Source: a bacterium
GTDB lineage: Bacteria; Planctomycetota; UBA1135; GCA-002686595
DNA: 52,325 bases
Direction: 5' to 3'
Assembly: GCA_024226735.1 (NCBI GenBank)
Contig: JAAELL010000562.1
Span: 1-52,325, forward strand
Part shown: positions 44,051-52,325 of the stretch, in pieces
Position numbering within the stretch: position 1 is the first letter of the stretch
Layout: each line of letters starts with the position of its first letter
Translations under genes and position numbers: made by a program
The notes under the pieces: model-generated
Told to the model about the DNA's origin: nothing
The model's input: only the letters and a program-made list of their open reading frames with translations
The model's database searches: none

Positions 44051-45493
44051 CTAGTTGGAGGCGACTTCTCGCCAGTAGGCCACCTCGAAGGAATCCGCTT
44101 CGCCCTGCGATGGGATACCGGGAAGGCTCACCGTGCCGTCGGAGAGGCGTGAGTCGAACTCGACCTCGAGCTTGGAGTGCTGGGTGTACCAGCGGCGGCG
44201 CCTGTAGTAGGTGTAGTCACGCTCGATCGAGACCTGGTTACCCGCGGACATCGTCCCCATGACTTTCACCTCGGCGGACCCGCTGGAGTTGAGGTTGTAA
44301 TCGAAGAAGTTGTTCTCGGCGTACATGTAGGCCTCCATCTCCTCCAGCGTCCCGAATTCGGGGTCACCGAAGTAGATGTTGCCGCTGTCGCTGACGGTGT
44401 CGTCCTCGATCGCGATGAAGGCGATGGCGTCGTTGTCGTCGTCGTTCAGCTTGACGTTGTCCGAGAAGTAGATGTTGCCCTTGACGACGAACGTCACGCG
44501 GAAACCCTCAGCGTCCGTGTTGGTCGCCTCGAAGCCGTAGGCTCCGTAGTTGTGGATCCACAAGTTGCCGTCGATGAAGTAGACCTTGTCCGTCCCGCTC
44601 GGGCCGGGGTCACCCATTGTGCCCGTAAGGCTGAGGCGGTAGTCCGCACCACTCGTCGCCTCGTACGGATCCTCGAGGTAGTAGTCGTCCTTCGTCGTGC
44701 TGTTGTTCTCGCTGTTCCGATCCGAGGCATTGCGGCGGAAGATGTGCGCCGGGCTGCTCTCCGGCATCTGGTCCGCGTACCCGCCGAGTGAGTCCCACTC
44801 ATTCGTCGAGCTCGCGAAGAGGCTCGCGACGTCGAAGTCGTTGTTGACGCTGTAGTTCATGCCGTCGATGTCCGGGACGGCCATGGCTTGCCCCTCGATC
44901 CCCGTGCCGCCGGAGATCGTCCCACTCGCCTGGAGTTCGCCGTCGACGTCGGCATCACCCTCGATGCTGATGTCGCCGCCAGAATAGATCGCGCCGGAGA
45001 CCTCGTCCGCTTGGCCGTCTTCCCCACTGAAGCGCAGCTCGTAGTTGGAATCGCCGTCGCTGTTGCCCGCATAGACGGCGGTGTCGAAGACGATGCCCGC
45101 GGTGTTGCGTACGAGCACCTCGATCGAGCGCTGGGCGCCGTCGATCGACCCGGTCGTGACCACGGTGTACGTGTTGTCGCCGTTGTCAGTGATCTGGGCC
45201 CAGTAGTCTCCGCCAGCGAGATGCAGCGGATTGCCGTGCGAGCCCAGGTTGCCCGGCACCGTCTCGTTCAGAGCCGTGCGCGTGACGACTTCGGCCAATG
45301 CCTCGCTGACGGCTGCGTCAGCCAGATACAGAGCGCGAAGCCCCTTGCGAGACGTCTCCGTCTCCGCCTGCGCCGCGACGTTGAACGTCAACGCCGACGT
45401 CGCTAGCGCGGCAAGCACCGACACGATGATCAAGACCGCGATCAACGCGCTCCCTCGCCGTCGGTTCCTGCCTCGATACCGGGTTCTACACAT
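44051..45493 (-). CDS. PilX-like minor pilin with bactofilin-type beta region
   Basis: A 480-residue protein. The N-terminus RRGSALIAVLIIVSVLAALATSALTF is a prepilin-like hydrophobic helix after a short basic leader, as in PilX/GspK proteins, without the canonical GFxxxE. It continues YLADAAVSEALAEV, typical of PilX. The region near residues 150-215 has a repeated Gly-Asp beta pattern (AIYSGGDISIEGDADVDGELQASGTISGG) like bactofilins or PilX adhesin regions. The start at 45493 places AGGAG nine bases upstream; the ATG at 45502 has it abutting. It is third in the operon. Confidence 0.8.
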   Translation of the reverse strand: MCRTRYRGRNRRRGSALIAVLIIVSVLAALATSALTFNVAAQAETETSRKGLRALYLADAAVSEALAEVVTRTALNETVPGNLGSHGNPLHLAGGDYWAQITDNGDNTYTVVTTGSIDGAQRSIEVLVRNTAGIVFDTAVYAGNSDGDSNYELRFSGEDGQADEVSGAIYSGGDISIEGDADVDGELQASGTISGGTGIEGQAMAVPDIDGMNYSVNNDFDVASLFASSTNEWDSLGGYADQMPESSPAHIFRRNASDRNSENNSTTKDDYYLEDPYEATSGADYRLSLTGTMGDPGPSGTDKVYFIDGNLWIHNYGAYGFEATNTDAEGFRVTFVVKGNIYFSDNVKLNDDDNDAIAFIAIEDDTVSDSGNIYFGDPEFGTLEEMEAYMYAENNFFDYNLNSSGSAEVKVMGTMSAGNQVSIERDYTYYRRRRWYTQHSKLEVEFDSRLSDGTVSLPGIPSQGEADSFEVAYWREVASN

Positions 45494-45533
45494 CGAATCC
45501 ATCTCCTCGTGCCAAACTGTCCCTGTCGGTTCC

Positions 45534-46178
45534 CTAATTGCGCAGTGCGATCGACGTCTCGACCGTCCGCACCACGCGTTGCCTGTTGATGTCGACCCGC
45601 TCCACGCTGAGGCGCACGTTGAGCGTGCCCCCCTCCATGTCGAACGAGAGCCCGCGCTCGTCCTCGAGTCCGTTGCCGTTGTCGTCGGCCGAGTTGTCGA
45701 GCTCACCTTCGAGGAACTCGGACACCCCGTTGACGAGCACGAGCCGGCGCTCGTTCACGCCGGGGTTCTCGGTCCGCACGACCCGGCCTTCGTCGATCAA
45801 GCCGTTGCCGTTGTCGTCCATGTCGTTCATCAGCTCGCCCGTGGCCGGCTCGAAGCCGATCCGGATCACGGGGCCGAGGATGTAGTCGGCCCCGTCCCAC
45901 CCGGTCACGCGCTGGAACTCGATCGTGTCGGTTCCGAACGGCGCCATGGGCGAGGCGGGCGACATCGAGTCGCCGCTCGCGTCGACGATCTCGCGCGCGA
46001 TGCGATCCAGCGCTCGGCTCGACTTCGAGTTGACGGCGCTGTTGGTCATGCTGCGCCGGAACACGCCTGCACCGCGCTCGCTCGCCATGATCGCGCCGCC
46101 GAGAACGACGGTGAGGATCATCAGGCCGATGCAGACCTCGATCATCGTGAGGCCGGAGTTGGAGCTTGTCTGCCTCAT
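45534..46178 (-). CDS. Minor pilin/pseudopilin (PilW/GspJ-like)
   Basis: A 214-residue protein with a type IV prepilin leader and cleavage motif SGLTMIEVCIGLMILTVVLGG, where G-L-T-M-I-E replaces the usual GFTLIE and keeps the essential glutamate at +5. The C-terminal region has two Asp/Asn-rich turns (MDDNGNGLIDEG, ADDNGNGLEDERG) that resemble calcium-binding loops. Prepilin peptidase would remove the leader. It follows the PilV-like gene by only 3 bp, so they are coupled. The organism's pilus or type II secretion core genes are not in this window. Confidence 0.88.
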   Translation of the reverse strand: MRQTSSNSGLTMIEVCIGLMILTVVLGGAIMASERGAGVFRRSMTNSAVNSKSSRALDRIAREIVDASGDSMSPASPMAPFGTDTIEFQRVTGWDGADYILGPVIRIGFEPATGELMNDMDDNGNGLIDEGRVVRTENPGVNERRLVLVNGVSEFLEGELDNSADDNGNGLEDERGLSFDMEGGTLNVRLSVERVDINRQRVVRTVETSIALRN

Positions 46179-46181
46179 GCC

Positions 46182-46775
46182 CTAGCGCCCACTCAGAATT
46201 GTGTTGAGCTCGATCGTGCGGTTGCCGGAGAGGCCACGCCACTCGATGCGCACGCGCACGGGAAGGATGAAATAGTCGGCCGAGTGATCGGCCGCATCCA
46301 CGACGCCGTCGACGTTGAGGTCGCGCGGCATGCCCATCTGATCGTCGACGAAGGTCTCGATCAAACGGCCGGGTTGCGCATCCGAGACCGGGAGGAGGAT
46401 CACTCCAACCATCCCATCGGCGTCATCACGCTGCGGGTCGAGGCCGGTAACGGCAAAGTTCGCGCCCAGCGCGGTCCCGTTGCCTCCGACGTCATCCGTA
46501 GGATCGCCGTTGAATTCCGTGAACACGTTCGCGAACGCTGTCGCTTTGAGACGCTCCATCTGCTGCTGGGCAGCTTTGTAGGCAACCGTGGTCTCGAGGC
46601 TGGCATCGCCGAGCACGGCGGACGACGTGATCGAGCTCATCGTGCCCAGAATCGCAATCACCAGGACCAGAGATGCGAGCAACACCTCGACCATCGTGAA
46701 GCCACCGCGCGCGCTTGCGGGGACGGCGCGGCCTCGATTCTCTTTGCGGGTATTCAACGTGTCGTTCTTCTGCAT
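46182..46775 (-). CDS. Minor pilin/pseudopilin (PilV/GspI-like)
   Basis: A 197-residue protein with the prepilin motif GGFTMVEVLLASLVLVIAILG after a 24-residue basic leader. Cleavage is expected at the G-F bond, with E at +5. The rest is a globular head with VAYKAAQQQMERLKATAF after the helix, and an Asp-rich DLNVDGVVDAAD. This is the first gene of the operon with PilW-, PilX- and HEAT-type genes, read from a promoter in the gap upstream. Minor pilins of this set prime assembly of type IV pili or type II secretion pseudopili. Confidence 0.88.
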   Translation of the reverse strand: MQKNDTLNTRKENRGRAVPASARGGFTMVEVLLASLVLVIAILGTMSSITSSAVLGDASLETTVAYKAAQQQMERLKATAFANVFTEFNGDPTDDVGGNGTALGANFAVTGLDPQRDDADGMVGVILLPVSDAQPGRLIETFVDDQMGMPRDLNVDGVVDAADHSADYFILPVRVRIEWRGLSGNRTIELNTILSGR

Positions 46776-47027
46776 TCCATTAGGCGTGTTACGGGTTATC
46801 GAGCTGCATACCCGGAGAACTGAAGCGGGGCCATGACTAGTAAGGGAACGCTAGGTGCACCGTTTCTTAACCTCGTTCGACCTCACCCGAAAAACGTTCC
46901 GGGTAATCGCGCGAACGAGACACGCACCGTCCGAAACGAGTCGACAAGTGAAGCTCAAGCTGCGACGCCGAACGCGTCGATCCGGGACAGGTTCCTCACC
47001 GATTCCCGCCTACCCACTCCCCACGTC
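46776..47027. promoter_or_regulatory. Divergent region between pilin operon and HAMP gene
   Basis: The 252-bp gap contains the pilin operon promoter and that of the HAMP gene. A weakly AT-rich area lies near 46755-46800 (TTCTTTGCGG, GTTACGGGTTATC). In-frame upstream codons of the HAMP gene (from 46833) do not look like protein. No specific operator was recognised. Confidence 0.3.
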
Positions 47028-47537
47028 ATGACGACACGACCGCGTCACAAGCGCCGCATCAAGCTGATCCGGCCAGGTCTGCAGCTGCGGCTGGTCGGGA
47101 GTTTTCTCGGGCTCACCGTGCTCGCGATGTTGCTGCAGTTCCTGCTTCTGAGCTGGCAGCTGATCGACTCGGCCGGCGAGCTCGCCGGCGTCGGCGGACA
47201 ACTCGCCGATCAGATCCCGGGCATGATCGTCAACGTGCTCGCAATCTCGGTCGTCGTCGTCGCGCCGCTCGTTCTCAGCTTCGGAATCCTGTTGACCTTC
47301 CGGATCGCTGGGCCCGTGTATCGCTTCGAGCAGTTCTTGCGTTCCGTGGCGGAAGGCGAGCAGGTCGAGCCGTGCCGGCTGCGCGAGGGCGACGAGCTGC
47401 AGAGCCTGTGCGAGCTCGTCAACGCGGCGACCGCGAGCGAGCGTGCCCGAGCCGCCGCGCGACGCGAGACACACGATGAGCAGGACGAGGCCGAGGACGA
47501 GACTACGGACGCTGGCGTAGAGTCCGTCGCGGCCTGA
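47028..47537 (+). CDS. Two-helix membrane protein with HAMP-like domain
   Basis: A 169-residue protein with two hydrophobic segments (LVGSFLGLTVLAMLLQFLLLSW and MIVNVLAISVVVVAPLVLSFGILLTF) and a HAMP-like segment after the second (FRIAGPVYRFEQFLRSVAEGEQVEPCRLREGDELQSLCELVNAA). The basic start RPRHKRRIKLIRP precedes the first helix. Proteins of this exact form are linked to minor pilin genes in planctomycetes and myxobacteria and lack an output domain. The tail is rich in Arg, Glu and Asp. It is divergent from the pilin operon and may signal with it. Confidence 0.82.
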   Translation: MTTRPRHKRRIKLIRPGLQLRLVGSFLGLTVLAMLLQFLLLSWQLIDSAGELAGVGGQLADQIPGMIVNVLAISVVVVAPLVLSFGILLTFRIAGPVYRFEQFLRSVAEGEQVEPCRLREGDELQSLCELVNAATASERARAAARRETHDEQDEAEDETTDAGVESVAA

Positions 47538-47647
47538 GACGGGTCTCCTTGCCCGGCTCGCCAGGGCGGGCCACGGTTGCGAGGCGCATGATCGGAGCTC
47601 CCCGCGGCGGTCTGACGGCGCCGCTTGTCCCCGCCGAAGGTCGAACC

Positions 47648-48382
47648 GTGATTCGGTCCCCGCTGCTGTCACTGCTCCTCACGTCGTTGTCACCCCTGGC
47701 CTTCGCCCAGGAGGCTTCGGTCGACCCGCTCGAGGGCCATTCGCACTGCGGCGAGGCCTTCAACGAAGGGCCCCGGCACGCGGCCTATCTGATGCCGAAC
47801 AACGGCAGCGTGCGATTCCCCATCACCGTGGCGGACACCTACGCGCAGCGCATGTTCAACCAGGGCATGGGGCAGCTACCCGGCTTCTGGTACTTCGAGG
47901 CCGAGCGCTCGTTCCGGCAGGTCGCCTCCGTCGACCCCGAGTGCGCCGCCGCGTACCGGGGCATGGCGATGGCGAACGTCGACAACGAGAAGCGCGCGTC
48001 GGACTTCGCACACGAAGCGTGGCTGCGCCGCGAGCAAGCCGGCGAGCACGAGCGCATGTACGTCGACGCACTGGCCGCGTCCTACGAGGAGACGAGCGAG
48101 GAAGACCGCTACCCCTTCCCCATCCTCGCCGATCCGGAGCACGAGGTGTTCCACGCCTACCGCTCCTACGACGACTTCGAGGACATGCCCCTGCACGGCA
48201 CGTTCCTGATCGACGGTCGCGGGCGCGTGCGCTGGCAGGACGTCAGCTTCGAGCCGTTCACCGACACCGACTTCCTGCTGGCGGAGTCCAAGCGCCTGCT
48301 CGGCTTGCCGGGCCCGCGCGCCGTGGCAGTCGGGTCCGCTGCGCCGGCCGCCGGCGGCAGCGCCGGAAGCGGCGGGCGCTGA
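47648..48382 (+). CDS. Chimeric TPR/peroxiredoxin-like protein with missing core
   Basis: A 244-residue exported product; start GTG at 47648 with GAAGGT upstream and a signal peptide ending AFAQE. Residues about 30-148 match the start of long TPR proteins of planctomycetes (FWYFEAERSFRQVASVDPECAAAYRGMAMANV, EHERMYVDALA). Residues about 150-225 match the last third of a peroxiredoxin (PILADPEHEVFHAYRSYDDF, GTFLIDGRGRVRWQDVS). The peroxiredoxin start with the catalytic Cys and most TPRs are absent, and the join is in frame near residue 149. This suggests a large in-frame deletion in a longer gene. Confidence 0.7.
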   Translation: MIRSPLLSLLLTSLSPLAFAQEASVDPLEGHSHCGEAFNEGPRHAAYLMPNNGSVRFPITVADTYAQRMFNQGMGQLPGFWYFEAERSFRQVASVDPECAAAYRGMAMANVDNEKRASDFAHEAWLRREQAGEHERMYVDALAASYEETSEEDRYPFPILADPEHEVFHAYRSYDDFEDMPLHGTFLIDGRGRVRWQDVSFEPFTDTDFLLAESKRLLGLPGPRAVAVGSAAPAAGGSAGSGGR

Positions 48383-48438
48383 GCGACGCGTGCGGTATGC
48401 TCGGGGGCGTTCGACCAACCGCTTCCGGAGGACACCTC

Positions 48439-49695
48439 ATGCAACTTCCGCTTCGCGCACGCCTGCCTCTCGCGGCTCTGATCACGTCGCTCCTGTCAAC
48501 CGCTTCCGCCACGGCGCAATGCCCCGGACCGGACGACGGCCTGGAGGACAACGACACGTGCCAAACGGCCGTGCCGCTCGCGACGGGGAGCTACCTCGGC
48601 CTCTTCGTGGAGAAGCTCGACTCGGACTTCTACGTCGTCACTGCGCAACCCGGGCAATACTTCGTCGCAAAGCTGCGCTTTCCGCACGCCGGCGGTGACA
48701 TCGACGCCTTGCTGTACGACGCGGGAACGGGCTGCACGACATCGCTGGTCTCCTCGACTTCCGCGACCGATGACGAGGGCCTCGCGTGGCTGAACACCGG
48801 CGCGACGGCCGCGACCTACATCCTCGAGGTGCAGGTCTGGGGCGGCAGCGCGGCCGACTGTGCCAACTACGACCTCATCCTCTCGAACGAGGTCGACCCG
48901 TGCACGCTTCCCGACGACGGCCTGGAGGAGAACGACAGCTGCGCCGCGGCGGTGCCCGTGCCGATCGGCGCGAGCGGTCCGTTCTGGGTCGACAAGTTCG
49001 ACCTGGACTACTACTCGTTGACGCTCCAACCCGGCGACACGCTCGTCGCCGACTTCTTCTTCTGTGACGCGCTCGCCGACATCGACGTGATCCTGTACGA
49101 CCCCGCGATCTCGTGCGGCGGCGGAAGCGGATCGGGACTCACCGAGAGCGCGACCGCGACCGACAACGAGCAGATCACCTGGACGAACTCCACGGGTGCG
49201 GCGAACTCGTACATCATCGAGGTGTACGTGTGGGGCCCGGGCGTCGGCGACTGCAATCTCTACGACATGAACGTCAGCGGTCCGACGGGGCTGCTGGGGA
49301 CGAGCTACTGCGGTCCCGCGGTCCCCAACTCGACGGGCCTGGCCGCCCTGATCTCGGCCGCCGGTAGCCCCGTGCCAAGCACCGACGACGTCACCCTGAC
49401 GGTCGACCAGGTCCCCCCGGGCCAATTCGGTTACTTCCTCGCGGGCCAGACCCAGGGCTTCTTCAACCCGCCCGGATCGGCCGGCTTCATCTGCCTCATG
49501 GGGAACATCGGTCGCTACAACCAGGTGTCCGACATCATCCAGGGACCATCGGGGAGCATCGCCCTCGACCTCGGAGCGATTCCTGTCAATCCCCCCACCG
49601 CCGTCCAGCCGGGGGACACCTGGAACTTCCAGTGCTGGTACCGCGACAGCGGGACGAGCAACTTCTCGGACGGGCTCAGCGTCGTCTTTCAATAG
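48439..49695 (+). CDS. Secreted protein with two PPC domains and shared C-terminal domain
   Basis: A 418-residue exported protein; GGAGG lies seven bases before the ATG. The signal peptide ends near STASATAQ. Two bacterial pre-peptidase C-terminal (PPC) domains follow: residues about 33-150 (DGLEDNDTCQTAVPL, DSDFYVVTAQPGQ, DIDALLYD) and 160-285 (DGLEENDSCAAAVPV, DLDYYSLTLQPGD, DIDVILYD). The last 130 residues (from 289) are the domain shared with two other secreted proteins here (YCGPAVPNSTGLAAL, PPGQFGYFLAGQ, NFQCWYRDSGTSNFSDG). No catalytic motif is seen; it is likely a surface or matrix protein. Confidence 0.85.
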   Translation: MQLPLRARLPLAALITSLLSTASATAQCPGPDDGLEDNDTCQTAVPLATGSYLGLFVEKLDSDFYVVTAQPGQYFVAKLRFPHAGGDIDALLYDAGTGCTTSLVSSTSATDDEGLAWLNTGATAATYILEVQVWGGSAADCANYDLILSNEVDPCTLPDDGLEENDSCAAAVPVPIGASGPFWVDKFDLDYYSLTLQPGDTLVADFFFCDALADIDVILYDPAISCGGGSGSGLTESATATDNEQITWTNSTGAANSYIIEVYVWGPGVGDCNLYDMNVSGPTGLLGTSYCGPAVPNSTGLAALISAAGSPVPSTDDVTLTVDQVPPGQFGYFLAGQTQGFFNPPGSAGFICLMGNIGRYNQVSDIIQGPSGSIALDLGAIPVNPPTAVQPGDTWNFQCWYRDSGTSNFSDGLSVVFQ

Positions 49696-49712
49696 CAGCG
49701 GCCGGCGTCGTG

Positions 49713-51119
49713 TCACACGGCGCCAGCGACAGCGCGGATCGCGGCGAGACACTCCTCGACGCGATCCGCGTGCGTTCGGAACGAGACGACGCAGATGCGG
49801 ATCACGAACCGGCCGTCGAGCTGGGTCGGAGTCAGGAGCACGCGGCCGCCCGCGTTGATCTCCTCCAAGCAGCGAGCGTTCCACGCGTCGAGCTCTTCCG
49901 CGTCGAGCCCGGGTTGAACGAACCGGAACGCCACCACGGTCAACTGCGGCTCCGCGACGACCTCGACGCCCGCAAGCGCATGGAGCTCCGCCGTCGCCCA
50001 CTCGATCAGGTCGAGCTTCTCGTCCAGGTTGTCGCGGAACGGGCCGATGCCGTGCATCGCGATCGGTAGCCAGACGCGCAGGCCGCGGAAGTCGCGCGAC
50101 AGCTCGGGCGAGATCTCGCAGAAGTCGACCTGATCGGGATCCTCCTGCATCGCCGGCATGTAGTCGGCGCGCTGGCTGTGGGCCCGCCGCAGCGACTCGA
50201 CGTCGCGGACGATCAGCGACCCGGTGCCGTAGGGCAGGAACAGCGTCTTGTGTGGGTCGAGCACGACCGAGTCCGCGCGCTCGAGGCCGCGCAGGCGCTC
50301 GCGGCCGCGCTCGGTCAACCGGAAGAAGCCGCCGTAGGCGGCGTCGACGTGCAGCCACAGCTCCTCGCGCTCGGCGAAGTCCGCCAGGCCGGGCAGATCG
50401 TCGATCGCTCCGGTGTTCGTCGTTCCGGCATTCGCGCAAATCAGGAACGGAGTCCTTCCCGCGGCGCGGTCCTCGTCGACCGCGCGTGCCAGAGCTTGCG
50501 GATCGATGCGGCAGCGGCGATCGGCCGGGATCAGGCGCAGGTTGCGGCGCGGAAAACCCGCCAGGGTCGCCGCCTTGTGGATCGAGTGGTGGCTCTGCTC
50601 CGACGCGTAGATCACGCCGGTCAAGAAGTCCTCGGGCAGGCGCGCGCGACGGGCGGTCACGATCGCCGAGAGGTTGGCCAGCGATCCGCCGGTCGTCAAG
50701 AAGCCACCCGCCTCCGCGGGGTAGCCGACCATGTCGCAAAACCAGCGCACGACGTCGGCCTCGAGCCGAGCGAGCGGCGGCGCCGCGGTCCACACGCCGA
50801 CGTAGCGGTTGATCGTCGCCGCGATCAGGTCGGCGACGCCAGCATGCAGAATCCCGCCTCCGGGGATGAAGGCCAGATAGCCCGGACTCGCGGGGTTGAA
50901 GCCTTTTGGAATCCAGCGCTCGAAGAGGTCGTCGAGGATCTCTCCGAGCGGCGTGCCCTTCTCGGGCAACGGCCTCGAGAGCTCACGCGCAATGGCGTCG
51001 GCCCCCTCGAGGTCCTTCACGGGTTGGGTCTCGAGTGTGTCGACGTAGCGTGCGAGGTGCTCGGTCACCGTTGCGACCAGCTCGCGCAGCTCGTCCCCGC
51101 TCAGTTCCAGGGGGCGCAC
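49713..51119 (-). CDS. PLP-dependent amino acid decarboxylase (group II)
   Basis: A 468-residue group II decarboxylase (aromatic-L-amino-acid/glutamate/aspartate type). The PLP lysine is in DPHKTLFLPYGTG, the aspartate and cofactor-binding region in LHVDAAYGGF, and TTGGSLANLSAI and ASEQSHHSIHKAA are family motifs. GTG at 51119 (MRPLELSGDELREL) gives a normal length. The frame stays open to about 52180 through the decayed upstream DUF1553 gene, so a much longer product could be annotated, but it is probably an artefact. Substrate cannot be stated. Confidence 0.88.
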   Translation of the reverse strand: MRPLELSGDELRELVATVTEHLARYVDTLETQPVKDLEGADAIARELSRPLPEKGTPLGEILDDLFERWIPKGFNPASPGYLAFIPGGGILHAGVADLIAATINRYVGVWTAAPPLARLEADVVRWFCDMVGYPAEAGGFLTTGGSLANLSAIVTARRARLPEDFLTGVIYASEQSHHSIHKAATLAGFPRRNLRLIPADRRCRIDPQALARAVDEDRAAGRTPFLICANAGTTNTGAIDDLPGLADFAEREELWLHVDAAYGGFFRLTERGRERLRGLERADSVVLDPHKTLFLPYGTGSLIVRDVESLRRAHSQRADYMPAMQEDPDQVDFCEISPELSRDFRGLRVWLPIAMHGIGPFRDNLDEKLDLIEWATAELHALAGVEVVAEPQLTVVAFRFVQPGLDAEELDAWNARCLEEINAGGRVLLTPTQLDGRFVIRICVVSFRTHADRVEECLAAIRAVAGAV

Positions 51120-51133
51120 GTGATCTCTGACGT

Positions 51134-52184
51134 TCAGCGGTTGAACAAGAAAGCGGAGCTCCCCGCGAGGGCCCAAGCGACGTCCTGCGCGGCCCCCATG
51201 TGAATCTTGCGAGCGGCGTCTGGGGTCTTGCCGAATGAACTGAGCATAGACGGTGGCCGCCTGCTCGGGCGAGCGCTCCTCCGCAGAAACGCTGAGCGCG
51301 GCCACGACTTCGGGCGAGAGGCCGTGGTGGCGCACGGGGCGCGCGCTGCTCGTCGTCGAGATGCGCAGGCGCCCGAGGGCGTGCTTCGAGCCGTAGTGGT
51401 GCTCGAGCGTCACGACCAAGACGGTACCAGTTGGCCCATTCACATCGGCCTCGAGCTCGAACACGGTTTCGTGGTCCACGCCGACGCGCGGGACGACGGC
51501 CCAGCCCGTTCCGGGCTTTCCGTCGACGGTGCCCCCAACCGCCCAGCCGTTCTGCGCGAAGTCCGCCGTCGCGTGTCGCAGCTCGAGCGGGCGCGCTCCC
51601 GTCGCATCGCCGTTCGGCACGGCGGTCACGCGCAGCTCGGAAAGGACGAAGTTGCCGTTCGACTGCGCGAGGCCCGGCCCCTTGTTCGGAAGCCCTTCGT
51701 CGGCGAGCGCCGCTAGCCGCAGTCCGCGCAGGACGCCGGGTGCGGCCTCGAGCACGACCGTGTAGATGTCGGTGTCCGGCACGGCTCCAGCGACGACAAT
51801 CGATCCGTCGGCGCGCGACGTCAGCGTCGCGCCGCGCGCGGATACGTGGCTCAGCGGCCGCGCGACGGTCCACTCGGGCCAGGTTTGCGACACCTCCCGT
51901 TGCGCCTGGGCGCGCGCGAGTGCTTCTGCGTCGGCTGGCGCCAGCGCTGCTCGATTGGCGATGTCGGCCGGATCGAACGCTCCGACGAGCGCTTGCACCT
52001 CGGCCTCGGTCGCGGGACGCGAGAGGAATGCGATGTAGAGCTCCTCGATGATCCGCGCCGGATCGCTCTCGTACCGGGCGAGCCGCGCGATGTCGTTGTC
52101 GGGGTCGCGGATCGCCCGCGCCAGCGTGGGGCCTCCGGGCCGAGGATCGAGGAACCCGTCCAATCTGTTTCGATTGGACCAGGC
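51134..52184 (-). pseudogene. Truncated, frameshifted DUF1553 (PSD1)-type gene
   Basis: The reading frame from the right repeat toward 51240 resembles the C-terminal part of planctomycete DUF1553 (PSD1) proteins: ELYIAFLSRPATEAEV, then an Ig/LamG-like stretch with DTDIYTVVLEAAPG, LPNKGPGLAQSNGNFVLSEL and GTVDGKPGTGWAV. The family ending continues in another frame as AARKIHMGAAQDVAWALAGSSAFLFNR and stops at 51134-51136, so a frameshift or deletion separates them near 51215-51240. The 5' part is missing: an in-frame TAG inside the repeat precedes it and no start codon fits. The gene was apparently cut by the repeat. Confidence 0.6.
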
Positions 52185-52325
52185 ACGCTAGTGGTGTGAT
52201 TCACTCTTGTGCGGCATTTTGGTCGGTGCGTACGCGTTCGCTGCAAGGCGCAGCGACGACGCGACTTCGCTGCAAGTCTCGGAGGAGGCGCAACGCAGCA
52301 GCGGGCGGGTACGGGCCGACCAAAA
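52185..52325 (-). repeat. Terminal inverted repeat copy B
   Basis: The reverse complement of positions 3-143 with two mismatches. The inner inverted end CATTTTGGTCGG lies at 52215-52226. The outer end is cut two bases short by the window boundary. The shared CTAG (52188-52191) borders the truncated DUF1553 gene, as it does sdhB at the other end. Confidence 0.85.

Noticed and set aside
46833..47027. N-terminal extension of the HAMP protein
   Set aside because: The 65 extra residues are not conserved-looking, and the basic start RPRHKRRIKL is the usual N-terminus of these proteins.

Overview
The window is GC-rich (roughly two-thirds GC) and looks like a chromosomal contig from an uncultured planctomycete, probably a marine lineage. 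This is inferred from content: serine/threonine kinases with a DWG variant of DFG or an N-terminal CxxC pair, an ECF sigma factor next to a kinase, a DUF1553 (PSD1)-type remnant, many secreted proteins sharing one C-terminal domain, minor pilins beside HEAT proteins, and a b558-type succinate dehydrogenase. No rRNA, tRNA, CRISPR array, phage module or transposase was seen. Both contig ends lie in an inverted 141-bp repeat with a MITE-like hairpin, so assembly probably stopped at a multicopy repeat.

Layout. 0.1-3.5 kb: coupled sdhCAB operon on the minus strand. 3.7-8.9 kb: small unlinked genes (histidine phosphatase, MaoC dehydratase, GyrI-like lipoprotein, large hypothetical, CvpA), with a hairpin- and repeat-rich gap at 4.4-4.7 kb. 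8.87-10.47 kb: a cobalamin riboswitch followed by one secreted beta-propeller-like protein. 10.4-14.2 kb: a histidine-kinase-like fragment, a prenyltransferase/squalene-oxidase-repeat protein and three gene remnants. 14.2-22.4 kb: GlcG/HbpS-like protein, a coupled GMC oxidoreductase and Gfo/Idh pair, a HEAT protein, a serine hydrolase, and an ABC-2 exporter. 22.5-34.5 kb: secreted protein coupled to a kinase with WD40-like repeats, kelch protein, degenerate GH127-like protein, CBS protein with a tiny membrane protein, and an ECF sigma/kinase pair. 34.8-42.7 kb: large secreted proteins (Ca-binding repeat protein and a 1698-residue PKD subtilase). 42.7-47.5 kb: minor pilin operon plus a divergent HAMP protein. 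47.6-52.3 kb: truncated TPR/redoxin chimera, PPC-domain secreted protein, PLP decarboxylase and an eroded DUF1553 gene abutting the right repeat.

The most notable element is the B12 riboswitch controlling a lone beta-propeller-like exported protein. This recalls the Bacteroides BtuG propeller, which captures B12 at the cell surface, but it sits in a different phylum and has no BtuB beside it. Other recurring themes are a shared C-terminal domain on secreted proteins (three intact copies and one orphan fragment), kinases coupled to secreted or sigma-factor genes, and several eroded genes.
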